Part shown: positions 60,701 to 64,000 of the stretch, piece by piece
Position numbering within the stretch: the stretch's first letter is position 1
Layout of the letters: the number at the start of each line of letters is the position of its first letter
Assembly: GCF_037975245.1 (NCBI RefSeq)
Contig: NC_092569.1
Location: 21,916,168-21,980,167, forward strand
Reading direction: 5' to 3'
Origin: Apostichopus japonicus
Taxonomy: Eukaryota > Echinodermata > Holothuroidea > Aspidochirotida > Stichopodidae
DNA length: 64,000 bases
Notes under the pieces: model-generated
Database searches by the model: none
What the model was told of the DNA's origin: nothing
Seen by the model: the letters and a program-made list of their open reading frames with translations, nothing else
Made by a program: the position numbers and the translations under genes

Positions 60701-63507
60701 CTCAGTTGACCAAGAACTGTTTTTAACACTAGCTCTGGCACAAGCTCTTGTAAAATTTTAACCAAAGTTTGATGGGTGGGTTTCAGAAGGCACCCTATGT
60801 TATTAAAATTAATTAAAAACAAGTTGTAAATCATGTCAATTCATTAATTTTTTTTTTGGGGGGGGCGGGTTCTTTGATTTCATTAACAATTACACTAGAC
60901 CCACAAATGACACTGGGTGTAAGTCCAGTTGTACCACAACTGTATGTGACTCTGTAATTTGATGTTAACATGACTATTTTGTCCTCATTTTTACACAGAC
61001 CATTTGTGAAGCCAATGACGAAATTGTCACAGAAAATAGTAAGGTAGGTATACTAACATACATCGATGTACATTGAGATACTTAAAATGCTGTTTGAATA
61101 TGAGAAAATTTCTTTACAAAATAAAAGGAGTGACTGTCCTGTGATTTGAGTAAGTATGGCACTATATTCAGACCTACAAGTGAATGTGTGTGTGCTCAGT
61201 TGACCAAGAACTGTTTTTAACACTAGCTCTGGCACAAGTTCTTGTACAATTTTAACCGAAGTTTGATGGTGTGGGTTGCAGAAGACACCCTATGTTATTA
61301 AAATTAATTAAAAACAAGTTGTAAATCATGTCAATTCAGTAATTTTTTTTGGGGGGGGGGGCGGGTTCTTTGATTTCATTAACAATTACACTAGACCCAC
61401 AAATGACACTGGGTGTAAGTCCAGTTGTACCACAACTGTATGTGACTCTGTAATTTGATGTTAACATGACTATTTTGTCCTCATATTTACACAGACCATT
61501 TGTGAAGCCAATGACGAAATTGTCACAGCAAATAGTAAGGTAGGTATACTAACATACATCGATGTACATTGAGATACTTAAAATAATGTTTGAATATGAG
61601 AAAATTTCATTACAAAAGAAAAGGAGTGACTGTCCTGTGATTTGAGTAAGTATGGCACTATATTCAGACCTACAAGTGAATGTGTGTGTGCTCAGTTGAC
61701 CAAGAACTGTTTTTAACCCTAGCTCTGGCACAAGTTCTTGTACAATTTTAACCAAAGTTTGATGGTGTGGGTTTCAGAAGGCACCCTATGTTATTAAAAT
61801 TAATTAAAAACAAGTTGTAAATCATGTCAATTTTGTATTTGTTATGGTCTTTCTTTGATTTCATTAACACTTACAACTAGACCAACAAGTGACCCTGTGT
61901 GTATGTCCAGTTGTGCCAAAACTGTATGTGACTCTGTAATTTGATGTTAACATAACTATTTTGTCGTCATTTTTACACAGACCATTTGTGAAGCCAATGA
62001 CGAAATTGTCACAGCAAATAGTAAGGTAGGTATACTAACCTACATCCATGTACATTGAGATACTTAAAATGCTGTTTGAATATGAGAAAATTTCATTACA
62101 AAATAAAAGGAGTGACTGTCCTGTGATTTGAGTAAGTATGGCACTATATTCAGACCTACAAGTGAATGTGTGTGTGCTCAGTTGACCAAGAACTGTTTTT
62201 AACACTAGCTCTGGCACAAGTTCTTGTACAATTTTAACCACAGTTTGATGGTGTGGGTTGCAGAAGACACCCTATGTTATTAAAATTAATTAAAAACAAG
62301 TTGTAAATCATGTCAATTCAGTAATTTTGTTTTTGTTTTTTTGGGGGGCGGGTTCTTTGATTTCATTAACAATTACACTAGACCCACAAATGACACTGGG
62401 TGTAAGTCCAGTTGTACCACAACTGTATGTGACTCTGTAATTTGATGTTAACATGACTATTTTGTCCTCATATTTACACAGACCATTTGTGAAGCCAATG
62501 ACGAAATTGTCACAGAAAATAGTAAGGTAGGTATACTAGCCTACATCGATGTACATTGAGAGACTTAAAATGCTGCTTGAAAATGAGTAAATTTCATTAC
62601 AAAATAAAAGGAGGGACTGTTCTGTTATTTGAGTAAGTATGGCACTATATGCAGACCCACAATTGAATGTGTGTGTGCTCAGTTGACCAAGAACTGTTTT
62701 TAACACTAGCTCTGGCACAAGCTCTTGTAAAATTTTAACCAAAGTTTGATGGGTGGGTTTCAGAAGGCACCCTATGTTATTAAAATTAATTAAAAACAAG
62801 TTGTAAATCATGTCAATTTTGTATTTGTTATGGTCTTTCTTTGATTTCATTAACACTTACAACTAGACCCACAAGTGACCCTGTGTGTATGTCCAGTTGT
62901 GCCACAACTGTATGTGACTCTGTAATTTGATGTTAACATAACTATTTTGTCGTCATTTTTACACAGACCATTTGTGAAGCCAATGACGAAATTGTCACAG
63001 CAAATAGTAAGGTAGGTATACTAGCCTACATCCATGTACATTGAGATACTTAAAATGCTGTTTGAATATGAGAAAATTTCATTACAAAATAAAAGGAGTG
63101 ACTGTCCTGTGATTTGAGTAAGTATGGCACTATATTCAGACCTACAAGTGAATGTGTGTGTGCTCAGTTGACCAAGAACTGTTTTTAACACTAGCTCTGG
63201 CACAAGTTCTTGTACAATTTTAACCACAGTTTGATGGTGTGGGTTGCAGAAGACACCCTATGTTATTAAAATTAATTAAAAACAAGTTGTAAATCATGTC
63301 AATTCATTATTTTTTTTTTTGGGGGGGGGCGGGTTCTTTGATTTCATTAACAATTACACTAGACCCACAAATGACACTGGGTGTAAGTCCAGTTGTACCA
63401 CAACTGTATGTGACTCTGTAATTTGATGTTAACATGACTATTTTGTCCTCATTTTTACACAGACCATTTGTGAAGCCAATGACGAAATTGTCACAGAATA
63501 TAGTAAG
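51589..63507 (+). CDS. KMT5A/SETD8-like SET methyltransferase gene with 18-microexon tail (partial)
   Basis: Three SET exons (51589-51700, 52853-53012, 53575-53767; 465 nt, 155 codons), a founder microexon 54453-54497, and 17 repeated microexons up to 63463-63507, all in frame and phase 0 from the third exon on. Domain signatures: GRGVFATKAIYKGEFITEY, RGDLL, YMYYF, CIDASKEDGSIGRLVND, then NC, and LQGDELEYDYGG with the catalytic-type tyrosine. This matches the KMT5A (histone H4K20 monomethylase) SET domain. However, the NHS core motif reads NDN, as I recall for a KMT5A-like subfamily in fish and invertebrates. The N-terminus is far shorter than in KMT5A. The array would add up to 270 residues of TICEANDEIVTENSK repeats if all exons are used. 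No stop is reached, so the gene continues past 64000. The histone substrate is inference. Confidence 0.8.
52853..53012 (+). CDS. KMT5A-like exon 2: SET domain N-terminal half
   Basis: 160 nt, acceptor CATGCAG, donor GTAATT. Encodes GRGVFATKAIYKGEFITEY (cofactor-binding GxG strand), RGDLLSKRDAEMRCQ and VAYMYYFKHQGKNM, ending in phase 2 so that TG joins T of the next exon to make Cys. Confidence 0.85.
53575..53767 (+). CDS. KMT5A-like exon 3: SET domain C-terminal half
   Basis: 193 nt, acceptor TTTTATAG, donor GTAAAC, ends phase 0. Encodes IDASKEDGSIGRLVNDN, SSVANCRMRIIV, HLCLYATKNILQGDELEYDY and GGYTPWRKK. If this donor is not used, translation reads four more codons (VNFH) to a TAA, giving a possible short isoform without the microexon tail. 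Confidence 0.85.
54453..54497 (+). CDS. KMT5A-like exon 4: founder 45-nt microexon
   Basis: Acceptor CATTTTTACACAG is identical to that of many repeat copies; donor GTGGGT. Encodes TTSKDNKVHVTEKNK, 15 codons, phase 0-0. It keeps the VTExxK ending of the repeated microexons but is otherwise diverged, so it looks like the oldest member of the array, now separated from it by a MITE-bearing intron. Confidence 0.72.
54744..55379. mobile_element. MITE-like DNA element in the KMT5A-like intron
   Basis: Termini are inverted: CAAGGGCGGCGGAAG at the left and TTCCGCCGCCCTTG at the right. They are flanked by a perfect 5-bp target duplication CCATT (54739-54743 and 55380-55384). It is 636 bp with no coding capacity. 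A G/C-rich internal segment starting GGGGCGTAGCCAGG (from about 55113) looks like a second element nested inside. Confidence 0.8.
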
Positions 63508-63690
63508 GTAGGTATACTAGCCTACATCCATGTATATTGAGATACTTAAAATGCTGTTTGAATATGAGAAAATTTCATTACAAAATAAAAGGAGTGACTG
63601 TCCTGTGATTTGAGTAAGTATGGCACTATATGCAGACCTACAAGTGAATGTGTGTGTGCTCAGTTGACCAAGAACTGTTTTTAACACTAG
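55476..63690 (+). repeat. Tandem array of ~485-501-bp units, each carrying one microexon
   Basis: Seventeen units; exon-to-exon spacings read 486, 499, 486, 493, 500, 486, 494, 496, 486, 501, 494, 496, 486, 501, 485, 496. Two intron subtypes differ in the linker: one has TTTTGTATTTGTTATGGTC, the other a T-run followed by a G-run and CGGG. The last unit diverges after about 63690. Unit similarity is very high, and larger blocks have been duplicated (see findings). Confidence 0.92.
55578..63507 (+). CDS. KMT5A-like exons 5-21: array of 17 tandem 45-nt microexons
   Basis: Each copy is ACACAG, a 45-nt exon, then GTAGGT, phase 0-0, encoding TICEANDEIVT[E/A][N/Y]SK. Copies: 55578-55622, 56064-56108, 56563-56607, 57049-57093, 57542-57586, 58042-58086, 58528-58572, 59022-59066, 59518-59562, 60004-60048, 60505-60549, 60999-61043, 61495-61539, 61981-62025, 62482-62526, 62967-63011, 63463-63507. 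Residue 12-13 types in order: EN, EY, EN, AN, EN, EN, AN, EN, AN, AN, EN, EN, AN, AN, EN, AN, EY. All exons are multiples of three, so skipping or adding any copy preserves frame. No known domain was recognised in the peptide; it is acidic and polar and has one Cys per repeat. Splicing of the copies is inferred from the intact sites. Confidence 0.78.
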
Positions 63691-64000
63691 CTTTGGCCTT
63701 GAAAAGAAGCTTCCAACAATTGAAATGTGATAACCTTTTGTGGAAGAATATACCACAAATTAACTATTAAAATTAATTGAAATTAATTCATAAATCCAAA
63801 GTAATGCTTTAACCCATTGAAATTTGAACTGTGTTTGAGAATTATTATCAAGTCATGTTGCAAAGTAAGTAGCTTTGTCTTTTCCGTTTGATGTCCTTTT
63901 GAATCCTGTAGCAGTGTGTACAAGACCTACTGTACATGATACACTGCATGTGAACAAATTGTCCAAACTTAATGCGATTTGGCTTTTACATGCTGTTGTG
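63691..64000. other. Intron downstream of the microexon array
   Basis: Sequence departs from the repeat unit after about 63690. No further microexon or terminal exon is recognisable before the window ends, so the 3' end of the KMT5A-like gene lies beyond. Confidence 0.6.

Noticed and set aside
55476-63690. CRISPR-like repeat array
   Set aside because: Units are about 490 bp, near-identical throughout, eukaryotic, and contain exons with splice sites; no short repeat/spacer alternation and no cas genes.
56118-63756. Repeated minus-strand ORFs of 60-106 codons in each tandem unit (for example 56617-56823)
   Set aside because: They lie antisense in the introns between microexons and recur only because the unit is duplicated; no domain, no conserved splice context, and the plus-strand microexons explain the array.

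Overview
The window is animal (eukaryotic) nuclear DNA: AT-rich, with GT-AG introns, long (TA)n, (TACA)n and (ATC)n microsatellites, SINE/LINE/MITE debris and TTAGGG-type telomere-like motifs. Large multi-SRCR genes plus a divergent KMT5A-like SET gene suggest a marine deuterostome, most likely an echinoderm. That assignment is inference from gene content only.

Region 1 (about 1-44.5 kb, minus strand) holds two complete, head-to-tail tandem paralogues, here called gene A (93-18380) and gene B (20743-44391). Each has 18 coding exons: a signal-peptide exon, a 37-nt exon, two exons for the N-terminal half of a fibrinogen-related domain (FReD), 13 SRCR exons of exactly 306 nt (phase 1-1), and a terminal SRCR exon with the stop. 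Spliced lengths are 4860 nt (1619 aa) for A and 4863 nt (1620 aa) for B, both open throughout. The products look like secreted multi-SRCR (DMBT1-like) pattern-recognition or adhesion proteins with a truncated fibrinogen head. Exon order matches one to one, and much intron sequence is still alignable, so the pair is a segmental duplication of about 20 kb. Later insertions separate the copies: in B a 4.65-kb CACTA-like element, a SINE with a hammerhead-like motif and two long hairpins; in A a 1.3-kb insertion, a tRNA-derived element and a small MITE.

Region 2 (44.4-51.5 kb) is intergenic. It contains one orphan SRCR terminal exon (48479-48780, minus), about 720 bp of (TACA)n, and an inverted-repeat element carrying telomere-like CCCTAA motifs.

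Region 3 (51589 to beyond 63507, plus strand) is a KMT5A/SETD8-like methyltransferase gene. Three exons (155 codons) encode the SET domain. They are followed by a founder 45-nt microexon and then 17 near-identical 45-nt phase-0 microexons in about 490-bp tandem units. Each encodes the 15-residue peptide TICEANDEIVTENSK or a close variant, giving a repetitive tail whose length can change in 15-aa steps without breaking frame. This array is the most unusual system in the window. The 3' end of the gene lies outside it.
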